Below are positions 26,442 to 35,330 of a stretch of 64,000 nt of DNA, in pieces. Made by a program: the position numbers and the translations under genes. The stretch comes from an uncultured Erysipelotrichaceae bacterium (GTDB lineage Bacteria; Bacillota_I; Bacilli_A; Erysipelotrichales; Erysipelotrichaceae), in the NCBI GenBank assembly GCA_947385085.1, contig CANDJN010000002.1, forward strand, positions 1-64,000, in the 5' to 3' direction. A model generated the notes under the pieces. That model searched no databases and was not told the DNA's origin. It worked only from the letters and a program-made list of their open reading frames with translations. How positions within the stretch are numbered: the first letter of the stretch is position 1; each line of letters begins with the position of its first letter.

Positions 26442-27473
26442 ATGAAAAAGCTTTTATGGAAAAAAACACTCAATATTCTTGATGAAATAGAAACGCAAAA
26501 CATTCAAGTTGCGCAATTATATGACAATCTGGCACAAGCAGTAAAGGATAAAGGAATCTCATGTGACAGCGCTGATTTAGCTGCCTTTATCTCGTACTTA
26601 CTGCGTTTTGGATTGATCAAAAATACTAACTGTGGCATTGATCTTTCACCCTCAGCCACCATATTTGCCCGGGCTGAATCTTACAGCCGTCTAGAGTCTC
26701 TGGCGATTTTTGAGTGTTTTTATCGTCATGAAAAAACGCGTGAGGTATGGAAAAATGCAGTTCATCAAAAGTGTTCAATCAATTCACTGCTTATGAACAC
26801 AGATCCATTTTCATACAAGCTGTTAATGGAAACGGCATTGATTTATGATCACAAGCATCAGTATTGGATCAGTGATCGTTATTTTCATGAGCTTTGTAAG
26901 ATCATGGAGGAGGTAGATTGCGGAGAAGCACCGCTATTGTCAATCACATTATGCTGCGCCTATGCAAGCACAATTGTCGATCATCAAAAGCCGGGAATAT
27001 TATATAAGAACGAAGATCTTTCACTGGTTCCCTATCCTGATTTATCGATGATTCTTGCCGCAATCCCTCGCCGCGGTGTTCCCTGTGACCGTGATGAAAC
27101 AAGAAAGCTTCAGTCATTTTACAAGGATACACTTTTCCATGAATATGAACATGTCTGTCCAATCTGCGGAATCGATCTGCCTCATATGTTAATCGCTTCA
27201 CACATCAAGCCTTTCCGTGAATGCGCTCATATATATGAAGCCATTGATCATCATAACGGTATATTGTTATGTCGCAATCATGATTATCTGTTTGATCAAG
27301 GGTATATTTCTTTTTCCGATCAAGGAGCCTTAATCATGAACCGTGATTTCAGTGGCAACGATAGCTTAACTCCATATCACCTCCCACCTAATTTTGTTTT
27401 ACCAAGGCAATATTTGACCAATTCACGTCGCTTATTTTTAGATTATCATCGCCAACATATTTTTAAAGGGTAG
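26442..27473 (+). CDS. HNH endonuclease (orphan restriction-like)
   Basis: 343 residues. The C-terminal ~110 residues are an HNH_2-type nuclease domain: CPICGIDLP zinc pair, ASHIKPF, then DHHNGILLCRNHDYLFDQGYISF. The catalytic histidines and the asparagine-containing NGILLC segment are intact. The N-terminal ~200 residues have no recognised domain and may bind the target. Such proteins are often annotated as restriction endonucleases, but no methyltransferase or specificity gene is nearby. An AAGAAGG site precedes the ATG. It is a single-gene unit on the plus strand amid minus-strand genes. Confidence 0.75.
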   Translation: MKKLLWKKTLNILDEIETQNIQVAQLYDNLAQAVKDKGISCDSADLAAFISYLLRFGLIKNTNCGIDLSPSATIFARAESYSRLESLAIFECFYRHEKTREVWKNAVHQKCSINSLLMNTDPFSYKLLMETALIYDHKHQYWISDRYFHELCKIMEEVDCGEAPLLSITLCCAYASTIVDHQKPGILYKNEDLSLVPYPDLSMILAAIPRRGVPCDRDETRKLQSFYKDTLFHEYEHVCPICGIDLPHMLIASHIKPFRECAHIYEAIDHHNGILLCRNHDYLFDQGYISFSDQGALIMNRDFSGNDSLTPYHLPPNFVLPRQYLTNSRRLFLDYHRQHIFKG

Positions 27474-27634
27474 CCATTTCAAGGAAGGCGCATGTGCTTT
27501 TTTTCGTTGATAATGCTAGATTACCTGGAATTCGCTATTATGTGTTCCCCATATGTCAGCTTTTTGCTTTTTTAACTTCATTAATTTCTCATTATTACAG
27601 TATGAAATGACACAGATCACCACGTTTTTGTAGG

Positions 27635-30600
27635 TTACTGATCATCCTTTTTTTCTTTGCTTTTGCGTTCCTTTTTACCCAGTAGAATCATTACTGCCAG
27701 ACTCATCCACCCCAGACTCATTAAGCTGCGCATATTGTTATGATCTCCGGTATTGACCCTTTTTGGCGTGATCGGGCGATCCGCATAGTGAATTACTTTG
27801 GCTGCTTTATCTCCTTTAACCCAATCTTCATTCACTTCTACCTTCACGACTTCATCGGAAATTTCATACCCTTTGGGAGCTTCACTCTCTTTAATATATA
27901 CCGTTGTGCCAAATTCAAGGGAATCAAAATGAGAAATACCATCGTCATTGGTCATAATCGTCTCAAGTTCCTTTGTACATGCCTCATCCTCGTACATAGT
28001 AAAGCCGGTTAACGGCAGTACATGGTCGGGCTGGTAATAATCCACTTTCATTATTTCTACATATGAAGGCTTTAAATCATTTTTCACTTCGATTGTTTCC
28101 ACCTGGTGTTCCCTGCTTAAGGTTATGGAAAAGATTTCATCATTGATTTCGTAAAATTCCGCGCTGTTCTTTTCACGCACAAAGTAAGTGCCCAGCTCCA
28201 GGCCATCAAATACGAGTCGTCCATCACGATCGGTAACGCCCGTTGCGATCACATTCGTGAATGCCTCATCGACGGACAATTCAAATTCACTAAATGCTAA
28301 ATAATTGCGCTCATCTTTCAGTAAATCGTTTCGTAACAGGTTACTGTTATCCTCGCCAAGCTCTGCTTTCTCCGCTTCACTGTAAATGAGTTCATCCTCT
28401 GTGTATTTGATAATCTCCAAGGTCGCGCGTTTCAATTTGTTCTTAATCACGACGTCATTTACGGTGATTGTCTGAACCTTATCGCCTTTGTATTTATAGG
28501 TAAACGGATACTTTGTATTGTCAAGCACATAATCCTTATCCGTGGCTACCTCTTGTAAGTAGTAAGAACCTGCTTGTGATAATGTGGCATCGATATTGCC
28601 TTCATCATCAACCCCAGATAAGCCTACTAAGCTATCCGTTTTCAGTCCTTCTACTTCATCGGCATAGACTCCAAACATGACATTCTGATACGCATCCTCA
28701 TGATCAAAGACAGATGTTTCCATCACTTTCGAGCTTATTGCGATCGCCGTTTGCTTTTCGTTGTTTAGGGTGAGGGTATCTTCAATTTCTATCTCATTTC
28801 CGTTTTCATCCAACCATGTCGGAGTAACGACTTCGGTTTCATCATCCACATAGTCAAAGCGGAAATCACGCACGGTAGGATCCACAACATATCCTTCTGC
28901 CGTTTCTACTTCCTGTAAGGAATAGATGTTATTTCCTTCACTGCCGATCGGTAGTAAAGGTGAAACCGTAACGTCTTCACCATCGCTTAACAAGGTTTCT
29001 ACCGTGTCACCAGCATGATACCATACTGTGCCATCTACACCGATAATATCGGTTTTAGCTGTAATCTCAAATTTTGCGCCAGCCAACAAGCCTTTTTCAT
29101 AGATTGGTGTAAACAGTTCACCGTATTCCGTCATTTCTGATTGATAGCCTTTGAATAATTCCGCTTGCTTGTCAACCTTAACTTGACCTTTTACTGGCTG
29201 ATCCTTGAATATGACTGTGGTAATCATCGTCATGTCATCCGGTCCGACTTGTTGATGCCATCCGGCAGTGATCTTAAAGATCAACGGCTCATGATTCATC
29301 AAGTAGCCTTCCGGGGTTTCGATTTCTTCGATTTGATACGTCCCGGCTTTCAAGGACATTTCCAACATCACCGTACCATCTTCACTTGTCGTCCATTCAT
29401 TGACATAATGCGGCAATGGATTCCATGCCCAGTATCCGACATACTCACCGGCTTCAAAGTCTGCGGTCTTTGTTAATGCCTTTACTTTAAAACGCATACC
29501 GGATAAAGCGACCGTATTGCCGGTTTCTTTATCCTGTTTCACTACTGCTAATTTTGTGTTAAAGGTTTTATCCTCGAAAAATCTCATACGCTGTGGTTGA
29601 CGATTATCTTCACTAATATTGATCTCAAAATCATCAACACGATTGTGATCCTTCGGTACGACGGTTTCTTTAACAACATACTTACCAAAAGGCAATTCCT
29701 TGGATTTTGCATAGCCATTGTCATCCGTTACCATACGACCCCATTCTGATGGTTTAATGCGGCCATCATTTGCATATGCGACATTCAAGGCATTGTCAAA
29801 GCTGCCATACTTCTCTACATAGGATTTCAGAATATAGGTAAACTCTGCATCGGCTAATGGCGGCAATTCACCGGATGTTCCGGAGGATTCCAGTTTTTCA
29901 ATCTGAAATGCTTGTCTCTTTACCTGTTCATGCGATACCGTATTCGCGATTATTGTCGGGGTAACCTGATCTTGATAAAGCAAATTCACTTCATGCTTTT
30001 GCGGATCGGGTAAATAACCTTTACTGGCATTTTCCGGATCTTCCAACCAATAATATTTTCCTAAATAATCAGTTGTGGCGGTTGCCTTACCGTTTTTAAT
30101 CGTATGGCTGCTTACCAATTCATCCTTATGGTAAATGATCGTGCCATCATGAGCTGGGTCTTCAATATCCTCACCCGCGTAGAAACCATACACTGCCCCC
30201 TCTAATGTGGCATCACCTTGAGCAGAATCACCAGTTTCCTTATCTTCCTTAGTAATGGTTGATTTTGCCTTTACCGGAACATCGCTGATACTGGAATCCG
30301 TATATTCATCCGTCACAAATGCTTTTGAGATGGTGAAGGAATGCGGTGTAGAATTTACAAGATATTTCTCCGGTGCTTTTGTTTCGATATAGTAATAATC
30401 ACCAAATAACAGTAAGCCGCTTTCCGCAATACCCTTATCATTAGAGGTAATCGTAGAAACCAAAGAGTTATCAGCTGCTTTATGAATTTCATATTCAACA
30501 CCTTCACGCTGTACAATTTTGTTGCTTGATTCATCACGTTTTGTGATCTGAACTTTTCCATATTTTTGAACATCAATATTAATCTTTATTTGTTTTGGGT

Positions 30601-31345
30601 CATGTCGTTTAAATACGGCAACATCTTGTGAATTATCCGAAGCATAGATAATAGATGTACCTACACAATCCTTTTTTACCAATTGATATGTTACTTCCGC
30701 TTTTTCGGGGGCAGAAGCATTCGCAGTAATTGTCAATTTATTTCCTGCTTTAGTAGCTGTTACCCCACCGCTGCTTGAAGTGAAATAATAATTTTCAAAT
30801 ACACCGTTACTATCAGTCAGTGTTATTGCTTCTCCTACTTTTAAAGTAAGCGATTCGTTTTTAAAAGAAGGAAATTTATCAAATAATTGTAATCTTTTAT
30901 TTATTTCCGCCTTTTTATTAGCATAATTACTGAACGAGGTAGACTCAATTTTCATTCCCATCGATTCCCATATCATAAATTGAGTCGCCGCATAGTCATC
31001 ATCTGATTTGTTAGATAAATGCCAACCGGCATAAGCAATATTTTCTATTTGTGTTTTTTGCGCAGAGCTAAAATCATGTACAGTAAAATGACTACTTGGT
31101 ATCAATTCCTGTTCCGGCTGAACGCAGAACGCAATCTGTCCGTCAGCATTGATTTTTCTTACTATTTCGCCCCAATACGAATAATAAGGTGATGTTGTAT
31201 TCACTCCGCGATAAGAATAAGGAATCTGTTTGCTTACAGTAACTTTATTTGCAGCATATACAGGCAAATACATATTCGTTATTGTAATAAACAATGTACA
31301 TAGTAGTATAGATAATTGTTTTATCGTATTTTTAAATTTAAGCAT
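27635..31345 (-). CDS. Thioester-domain / Cna-B (SpaA-like) surface adhesin
   Basis: 1236 residues. A signal peptide (about 1-31) is followed by a thioester domain: IAFCVQPEQEL near residue 70 supplies the cysteine and YAATQFMIWESMG near 120 the glutamine. Eight or more SpaA/Cna-B-type prealbumin-like repeats follow, each ending in an E-containing strand such as YYIETKAPEKYLV or YQIEEIETPEGYLM. These can form internal Lys-Asn isopeptide bonds. The C-terminus has RVNTGDHNN, one hydrophobic helix and a basic tail. There is no LPXTG. Thioester adhesins bind host surfaces covalently. It stands alone, without neighbouring sortase or pilin genes in the window. Confidence 0.85.
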   Translation of the reverse strand: MLKFKNTIKQLSILLCTLFITITNMYLPVYAANKVTVSKQIPYSYRGVNTTSPYYSYWGEIVRKINADGQIAFCVQPEQELIPSSHFTVHDFSSAQKTQIENIAYAGWHLSNKSDDDYAATQFMIWESMGMKIESTSFSNYANKKAEINKRLQLFDKFPSFKNESLTLKVGEAITLTDSNGVFENYYFTSSSGGVTATKAGNKLTITANASAPEKAEVTYQLVKKDCVGTSIIYASDNSQDVAVFKRHDPKQIKINIDVQKYGKVQITKRDESSNKIVQREGVEYEIHKAADNSLVSTITSNDKGIAESGLLLFGDYYYIETKAPEKYLVNSTPHSFTISKAFVTDEYTDSSISDVPVKAKSTITKEDKETGDSAQGDATLEGAVYGFYAGEDIEDPAHDGTIIYHKDELVSSHTIKNGKATATTDYLGKYYWLEDPENASKGYLPDPQKHEVNLLYQDQVTPTIIANTVSHEQVKRQAFQIEKLESSGTSGELPPLADAEFTYILKSYVEKYGSFDNALNVAYANDGRIKPSEWGRMVTDDNGYAKSKELPFGKYVVKETVVPKDHNRVDDFEINISEDNRQPQRMRFFEDKTFNTKLAVVKQDKETGNTVALSGMRFKVKALTKTADFEAGEYVGYWAWNPLPHYVNEWTTSEDGTVMLEMSLKAGTYQIEEIETPEGYLMNHEPLIFKITAGWHQQVGPDDMTMITTVIFKDQPVKGQVKVDKQAELFKGYQSEMTEYGELFTPIYEKGLLAGAKFEITAKTDIIGVDGTVWYHAGDTVETLLSDGEDVTVSPLLPIGSEGNNIYSLQEVETAEGYVVDPTVRDFRFDYVDDETEVVTPTWLDENGNEIEIEDTLTLNNEKQTAIAISSKVMETSVFDHEDAYQNVMFGVYADEVEGLKTDSLVGLSGVDDEGNIDATLSQAGSYYLQEVATDKDYVLDNTKYPFTYKYKGDKVQTITVNDVVIKNKLKRATLEIIKYTEDELIYSEAEKAELGEDNSNLLRNDLLKDERNYLAFSEFELSVDEAFTNVIATGVTDRDGRLVFDGLELGTYFVREKNSAEFYEINDEIFSITLSREHQVETIEVKNDLKPSYVEIMKVDYYQPDHVLPLTGFTMYEDEACTKELETIMTNDDGISHFDSLEFGTTVYIKESEAPKGYEISDEVVKVEVNEDWVKGDKAAKVIHYADRPITPKRVNTGDHNNMRSLMSLGWMSLAVMILLGKKERKSKEKKDDQ

Positions 31346-31392
31346 AAATTAGTCTTTTCCTTTCTATTAACGATATTCAAAACTTGACATAT

Positions 31393-31410
31393 TAGCGGCA
31401 AATGCCGCTA
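31393..31410. repeat. Perfect hairpin in the adhesin leader
   Basis: TAGCGGCA (31393-31400) and TGCCGCTA (31403-31410) form an eight-base stem with a two-base loop, in the 5' leader of the adhesin mRNA. The stop codon of a nine-codon ORF (31437-31408) lies in its first arm. Confidence 0.6.
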
Positions 31411-31437
31411 AGTATCAACCACTTTATAATAATTCAT
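31408..31437 (-). CDS. Nine-codon leader ORF upstream of the adhesin
   Basis: Minus strand, MNYYKVVDT and TAG, with a good AGGAG site nine bases before the ATG. The stop codon is also the first base pair of the hairpin at 31393-31410. It could be a translated leader peptide that adjusts folding of the adhesin leader, or chance. Confidence 0.35.
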   Translation of the reverse strand: MNYYKVVDT

Positions 31438-31511
31438 AACGCTCCGCTCCTAACTATTAAGGGATTTTCTCCCCTGTGAATTATCTATAATTTAGAAATT
31501 TAACAAAGGTA

Positions 31512-31548
31512 TAAAAAAGAAAAGCCGATATTTTTATATCGACTTTTA
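31512..31548. terminator. Bidirectional terminator of the Ig-like lipoprotein gene
   Basis: AAAAGCCGATAT and ATATCGACTTTT (31520-31547) form a stem with one mismatch; on the minus strand it is followed by CTTTTTT. Confidence 0.78.
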
Positions 31549-31585
31549 ATTGCTAAATTAGATTTTACAATTTCAGTTCTTATTA

Positions 31586-32476
31586 TTAAGGATTTTCAGT
31601 AAAATTTCCTCCATAATTAAAATCTACAGTCCATTGATTCAGAATATTATCACATTTATCATAGACTTGTCCATACCCAAAGCTAAGTATCTTTTCATCA
31701 TTATCCTGCATCTGATATCCATAATCAATCGCTTCCTGCTCACTATTAAATACCTTACCGGAATTACCTATCGCATTTTTTCCATATCCACTGCAGGTTT
31801 GTTGCGGTTTAGCCTGTACAGGTTTACTGCTTGCCCCTGCATTTCCACCGGAAACAGTAGGTTTATTGCTTGTCGTGCTTCCGCTATTATTAGAATAGGC
31901 ATTACCACTAGGTTGATTGCTTGGCTGTGCAGTTTCTTCTTTTGGTTTCTCCTTTACCTTTACGGTAAATTCTTTTTCCACCTTATTGCCGTTTTTATCA
32001 TAGGCAACAACCTTCAGCTTATAGTTTCCGGCTTTCTTTGTGTCTACGCTTCCGGTGATCTGATAGCCGTCTTTGACAAGATCTTTCTTATCACTGTACT
32101 TCAGATCACCATCAACAGGGTCTTTCACTGATTTCACATTTGATTTTGCATCAAACTTATCTCCGGCAGTGATTTCCACTTTATCTTTATTTAAAGTGAT
32201 CTCCGGTTTCTTCGTATCTTTCACAGTCAATATGACTTCCTGCTCAATTTCTTTATCACTAGCATCCGTGAAAACTGCTGTGATCGTTTGTTCACCAATC
32301 TTCTTTGCATCATATTCTTTGACTTCCTTCAGCTTGATGCCTTCCTGATCCGTCAAATCCTCGATTTTTAATTCTGACCCGTATTCAATCGTTATATCTT
32401 CTTTTACTGTTACCGTCAAAGAAGAACACGCGCAAAGTATAAACACTGTCATCAAAATAAATCCGAATTTTTTCAT
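31586..32476 (-). CDS. Lipoprotein with bacterial Ig-like (DUF5011-type) repeats
   Basis: The frame opens at 32536, but the ATG at 32476 has a GGAGGGA site and starts a proper lipoprotein signal (MKKFGFILMTVFILCAC; lipobox cysteine near residue 17). The mature protein has two Ig-like repeats with VTVKEDITIEYGSEL, KDTKKPEITLNKDKVEI and NYKLKVVAYDKNGNKVEKEFTV. A linker of Ser/Asn/Gly/Gln (about residues 190-235) and a ~50-residue C-terminal domain follow (FNSEQEAIDYGYQMQ...FGYGQVYDKCDNILNQWTVDFNYGG). It is exposed and membrane-tethered. Partner unknown. Confidence 0.75.
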   Translation of the reverse strand: MKKFGFILMTVFILCACSSLTVTVKEDITIEYGSELKIEDLTDQEGIKLKEVKEYDAKKIGEQTITAVFTDASDKEIEQEVILTVKDTKKPEITLNKDKVEITAGDKFDAKSNVKSVKDPVDGDLKYSDKKDLVKDGYQITGSVDTKKAGNYKLKVVAYDKNGNKVEKEFTVKVKEKPKEETAQPSNQPSGNAYSNNSGSTTSNKPTVSGGNAGASSKPVQAKPQQTCSGYGKNAIGNSGKVFNSEQEAIDYGYQMQDNDEKILSFGYGQVYDKCDNILNQWTVDFNYGGNFTENP

Positions 32477-32699
32477 GATCTCCCTCCATCCGCTATCACT
32501 CTTTAAATTAATCAGCGGTTTTATTGATCTTCCCATTCAATACCAAATTATCGCAATTCTTATTGCCTATTTGGTGCCTGTTCTGAGATATTACCATTAT
32601 AGCACTTTCTCTCCTTCATGACACACTCAAATTTTGGTCTTTTTTTGTTCAATAATTGGTCAAGTACCTTTGACTTCATCCAAACTTAGATCGGTAAAA

Positions 32700-32737
32700 T
32701 AAAAAAGTGAAGATACCTTTATTTCATATCCTCACTC
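32700..32737 (-). terminator. Terminator overlapping the end of divIC
   Basis: Minus-strand GAGGATA and TATCTTC pair around the stop codon of divIC and are followed by ACTTTTTT. Confidence 0.65.
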
Positions 32738-33072
32738 TCATTGCTCTCGCTATCGGTTTCATTTTCATTCAGCTTATACAGCGTTTCCCCATCCTTAGAC
32801 AACAGATATTTACCGCGTGCATAGCGCTTAACATATTCTTCATCAGAGAACTTCTTTTTCTGTTCCTCAAGCTTTGCCTGTTGTTCCTTCAATTCTTCTA
32901 TTTTTTGCTTATTTTCATCGATCTCCTGTTTCAACTGTATCGTTGTAATTATTTCCTTTGCGGATTGATAAGTGAAAAAGCAAGCAAACAGAATCAGAAA
33001 TACGCTAACGAACTTCTGCATCGGCCGATTTTTTTTCTTTTTCTTTACGCTCCTGTTTTTTGCGTTTGCCAT
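32719..33072 (-). CDS. divIC: Septum formation protein DivIC/FtsB-like
   Basis: 117 residues with the FtsB/DivIC plan: a short basic cytoplasmic N-terminus (NRSVKKKKKNRPMQK), one membrane helix (FVSVFLILFACFFTYQ), and a periplasmic coiled coil (QEIDENKQKIEELKEQQAKLEEQKK). A YARGKYLLSKDGETLYKL segment follows, typical of DivIC. It forms the FtsL-DivIB-DivIC subcomplex of the divisome. The start is secure because GAGGAGG lies seven bases before it, which means it overlaps yabQ by 68 bases. The order yabP-yabQ-divIC is as in Bacillus. Confidence 0.88.
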   Translation of the reverse strand: MANAKNRSVKKKKKNRPMQKFVSVFLILFACFFTYQSAKEIITTIQLKQEIDENKQKIEELKEQQAKLEEQKKKFSDEEYVKRYARGKYLLSKDGETLYKLNENETDSESNESEDMK

Positions 33073-33469
33073 TCGCGGCCCTCCTCTGTTTCCTTTTCTT
33101 GCGTCGTACTTTTATTATACCAACTATTTTCTTTTTGGCAAGCGAAACTTTTATACGCAATGGACGAAACAAACGAATAAACCAAGTAAAAAATGGCTGA
33201 AATACAGGCAAATACCACTTATAATAAACCATGATCCCAACGATAAAAAAAGCAATCAAATAATAATTGGTCACACCGCCATTAATCTGATATAGCCCAA
33301 AAAACATAAGCAATGTAAACCCAATATGATAAAGAATTTCCGAACAGCCCTTTATTACGGGAAAGCGCAAATAAACAATAAGGCTGCACAAAAAGGAAAA
33401 TGTACAGCCATAAATCCAGCCACAAATAAAATGATACAGGATGGCCTGAATCTGTTGGGGCAAAAGCAT
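33005..33469 (-). CDS. yabQ: Spore cortex protein YabQ
   Basis: 154 residues: an N-terminal start MLLPQQIQAILYHFICGWIYG, four or so membrane helices, and a strongly basic C-terminal tail (KVRRKKRKQRRAANGKRKKQ). This matches YabQ, a mother-cell outer-forespore-membrane protein needed for spore cortex formation. It sits between yabP (2-base gap) and divIC (68-base overlap). The basic tail is encoded in the stretch that also holds the divIC start. Confidence 0.85.
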   Translation of the reverse strand: MLLPQQIQAILYHFICGWIYGCTFSFLCSLIVYLRFPVIKGCSEILYHIGFTLLMFFGLYQINGGVTNYYLIAFFIVGIMVYYKWYLPVFQPFFTWFIRLFRPLRIKVSLAKKKIVGIIKVRRKKRKQRRAANGKRKKQERKEKEKKSADAEVR

Positions 33470-33471
33470 AC

Positions 33472-33774
33472 TTATTTAAAAATCTTTGAAATCACCGATT
33501 CCTTGCCGCCGTTCTTGTTACTTGACACGTAAGAAATCGATTCAACCAGACCGCGGATAATGACATCACCGCGATCCGTATCTAATTTGCCCAAAGTTAA
33601 ATCTTTTCCTTGCACAACCATCCATCCTTGAGCGGTTTCCATTAAAAACTCATTTGCGTCAAAACTGTCGATTTGTTTTACTCCCGTAACCTCTAAAACC
33701 TTGCGATCCTTTAAAATCACATTATGATAGGGATTGGTTTCAAAACGCAGTGGATTATTAGCATCCTCCATCAA
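33472..33774 (-). CDS. yabP: Spore-coat-morphogenesis-associated protein YabP
   Basis: 100 residues, a YabP/YqfC-family protein: NVILKDRKVLEVTGVKQIDSFDANEFLMETAQGWMVVQGKDLTLGKLDTDRGDVIIRG is the characteristic core. In Bacillus YabP acts with YabQ in cortex assembly during sporulation. An AGGAGGG site precedes the ATG. A terminator upstream (33924-33966) separates this gene from rlbA, so yabP-yabQ-divIC probably has its own promoter. Confidence 0.88.
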   Translation of the reverse strand: MMEDANNPLRFETNPYHNVILKDRKVLEVTGVKQIDSFDANEFLMETAQGWMVVQGKDLTLGKLDTDRGDVIIRGLVESISYVSSNKNGGKESVISKIFK

Positions 33775-33923
33775 TATCCCTCCTGTTCCTTCTAAATATA
33801 TGATTCATTATCCACAGATAGAACGATAAACATTGCTTAAGATTACAAGCCAAAATGAATTGATGGAAAGGCAGCCCTTTATATAAAGGTTACCGACATT
33901 TTACCTATCATATAAAATAACCA

Positions 33924-33966
33924 TAAAAATAAGGGAGATGTCAAAATGCACAAGTCCCTTTTTATT
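33924..33966. terminator. Bidirectional terminator between rlbA and yabP
   Basis: AAGGGA (33931-33936) pairs with TCCCTT (33955-33960), flanked by T-rich sequence on both strands. Confidence 0.6.
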
Positions 33967-34056
33967 ATTATCTTATGACTATTGCTGAATGCATTAATTC
34001 GATGCTATGGTACCTGTATATAAACGAATACCATTCTACATACACACCAAAAGCAT

Positions 34057-34365
34057 TTAAAACAAGCGATCCGCCGGTGATTCGCATTCCTCTGCATTTA
34101 CCGCGGTATTTTTCAAGAGCTTTTCTTCCACGACTTCAAACATCAAGGCAGCATCATTCTTATTCGCCTGCTTTTGTAATAACAGTACTCTAACGGTGAG
34201 CTCCCGATGTCCAAACAAGACCTTAATCAAATCGCCGACCTTAACATCTGTACTGGGCTTTGCGACCCTGCCGTTCACATAAACGCGCTGCTGATCAGCC
34301 AATTCTTTAGAAACCGTTCGTCTTTTTAAAATTCTCGCTGTTTTTAAGTACTTATCCAACCGCAT
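34057..34365 (-). CDS. S4-domain RNA-binding protein RlbA/YabO (Hsp15-like)
   Basis: 102 residues. MRLDKYLKTARILKRRTVSKELADQQRVYVNGRVAKPSTDVKVGD is a textbook S4 domain, followed by a short C-terminal extension. Members of this group bind ribosomal RNA and rescue stalled 50S subunits. The gene lies directly before yabP in Bacillus (as yabO). It probably shares a transcript with spoVT, 31 bases upstream. Confidence 0.85.
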   Translation of the reverse strand: MRLDKYLKTARILKRRTVSKELADQQRVYVNGRVAKPSTDVKVGDLIKVLFGHRELTVRVLLLQKQANKNDAALMFEVVEEKLLKNTAVNAEECESPADRLF

Positions 34366-34396
34366 CGGATCACCTCACGGCAATAAGTTTACCACA

Positions 34397-34891
34397 TTAT
34401 TGTGCCTGTTGGCGAGTTAAAAGTTCACAATATGCCTCGATCGCACTTAAATCCTCAGCTTCATAAGATTGATTTTCAAACAGCATTACGAAAGCACCCA
34501 GCCAGTCGCCAAATGCCACCACCGGAAAAACAATGCCATTATAAAGACATTCCTCATCCTGAAAAACCTGGGCCTTTTGAAACTTTGTCACATGATGCGT
34601 TTGCATTTCCTTCCAAAATTGCTCATCAATGACTCTTTGATGATGACGCAGCCATTCTTCCTGTAAAAATATCACCGGTTCATGATACATGGTTGTTAAC
34701 GCATCCACCATAAGATTGATTTCCTCCAAATGCTTACTTAAAATATCAAACTTCTGTATGACGATGCGATCATTTTCAATGAAAAATTCAATCGAATCGC
34801 CCTCTTTTAAACGATACTGTTTTCTTATTTCCTTTGGAATAACAAGTCGTCCTAAATCATCTAACCTTCGCACAATTCCAGTTGCCTTCAC
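34397..34891 (-). CDS. spoVT: Stage V sporulation regulator SpoVT (AbrB family)
   Basis: About 164 residues: an N-terminal AbrB swapped-hairpin DNA-binding domain (MKATGIVRRLDDLGRLVIPKEIRKQYRLKEGD) and a C-terminal GAF-like domain. SpoVT tunes sigma-G-dependent genes late in sporulation. The frame opens at 34921, but I chose the GTG at 34891. It is nine bases from an AAAGGAG site and gives exactly the MKATGIVRR start of Bacillus SpoVT; the ATG at 34897 would be only three bases from the site. The C-terminal domain diverges strongly from Bacillus. Confidence 0.85.
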   Translation of the reverse strand: MKATGIVRRLDDLGRLVIPKEIRKQYRLKEGDSIEFFIENDRIVIQKFDILSKHLEEINLMVDALTTMYHEPVIFLQEEWLRHHQRVIDEQFWKEMQTHHVTKFQKAQVFQDEECLYNGIVFPVVAFGDWLGAFVMLFENQSYEAEDLSAIEAYCELLTRQQAQ

Positions 34892-35011
34892 ACGCATGCA
34901 CTCCTTTAAGATTACTAGCATTAGTATGGACAGCTTGCGTATGAATATACTTCTTTTCCTTTTTCTGGAGGAAGCAAAAAAAATATCAGCACTTCATGAT
35001 ACAAAATGAAT

Positions 35012-35330
35012 GAGATGACTTTAGGAACACCATTCGCAAAGCCTTTACTCTTATACCTTATACAAAGTACTCAAGGGTAACGAGCCTTTCGCCATCTTCA
35101 ATAACAAAAAGAGCCGATAAACTGCAATTGCTCACAAATTTATCCACTCTGCGTCTAATGTGTCTGGCTCTTTTAAAACTGATACAGTTAGTTCTTTACC
35201 GTTGATTAGAATCTCTTATTTACATTTTGGTCAAAACGAGGGAAGTTTCTGTATATCAGTATCAAACCATTTTTTTAATCGGGTCTTGGTTGAACATATT
35301 GAACATAATAAACAGTTCTGCTTCTTTCCG
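35012..35330. other. Gap between the metallo-hydrolase gene and spoVT
   Basis: Non-coding. AAAAGAGCC (35107-35115) and GGCTCTTTT (35166-35174) form a nine-base stem around a ~50-base loop, a possible bidirectional terminator or structured element. Nothing else is seen. Confidence 0.4.

Noticed and set aside
33774..33860. Possible sigma-E promoter upstream of yabP
   Set aside because: A CATATATT box is present, but no matching -35 could be placed with confidence.
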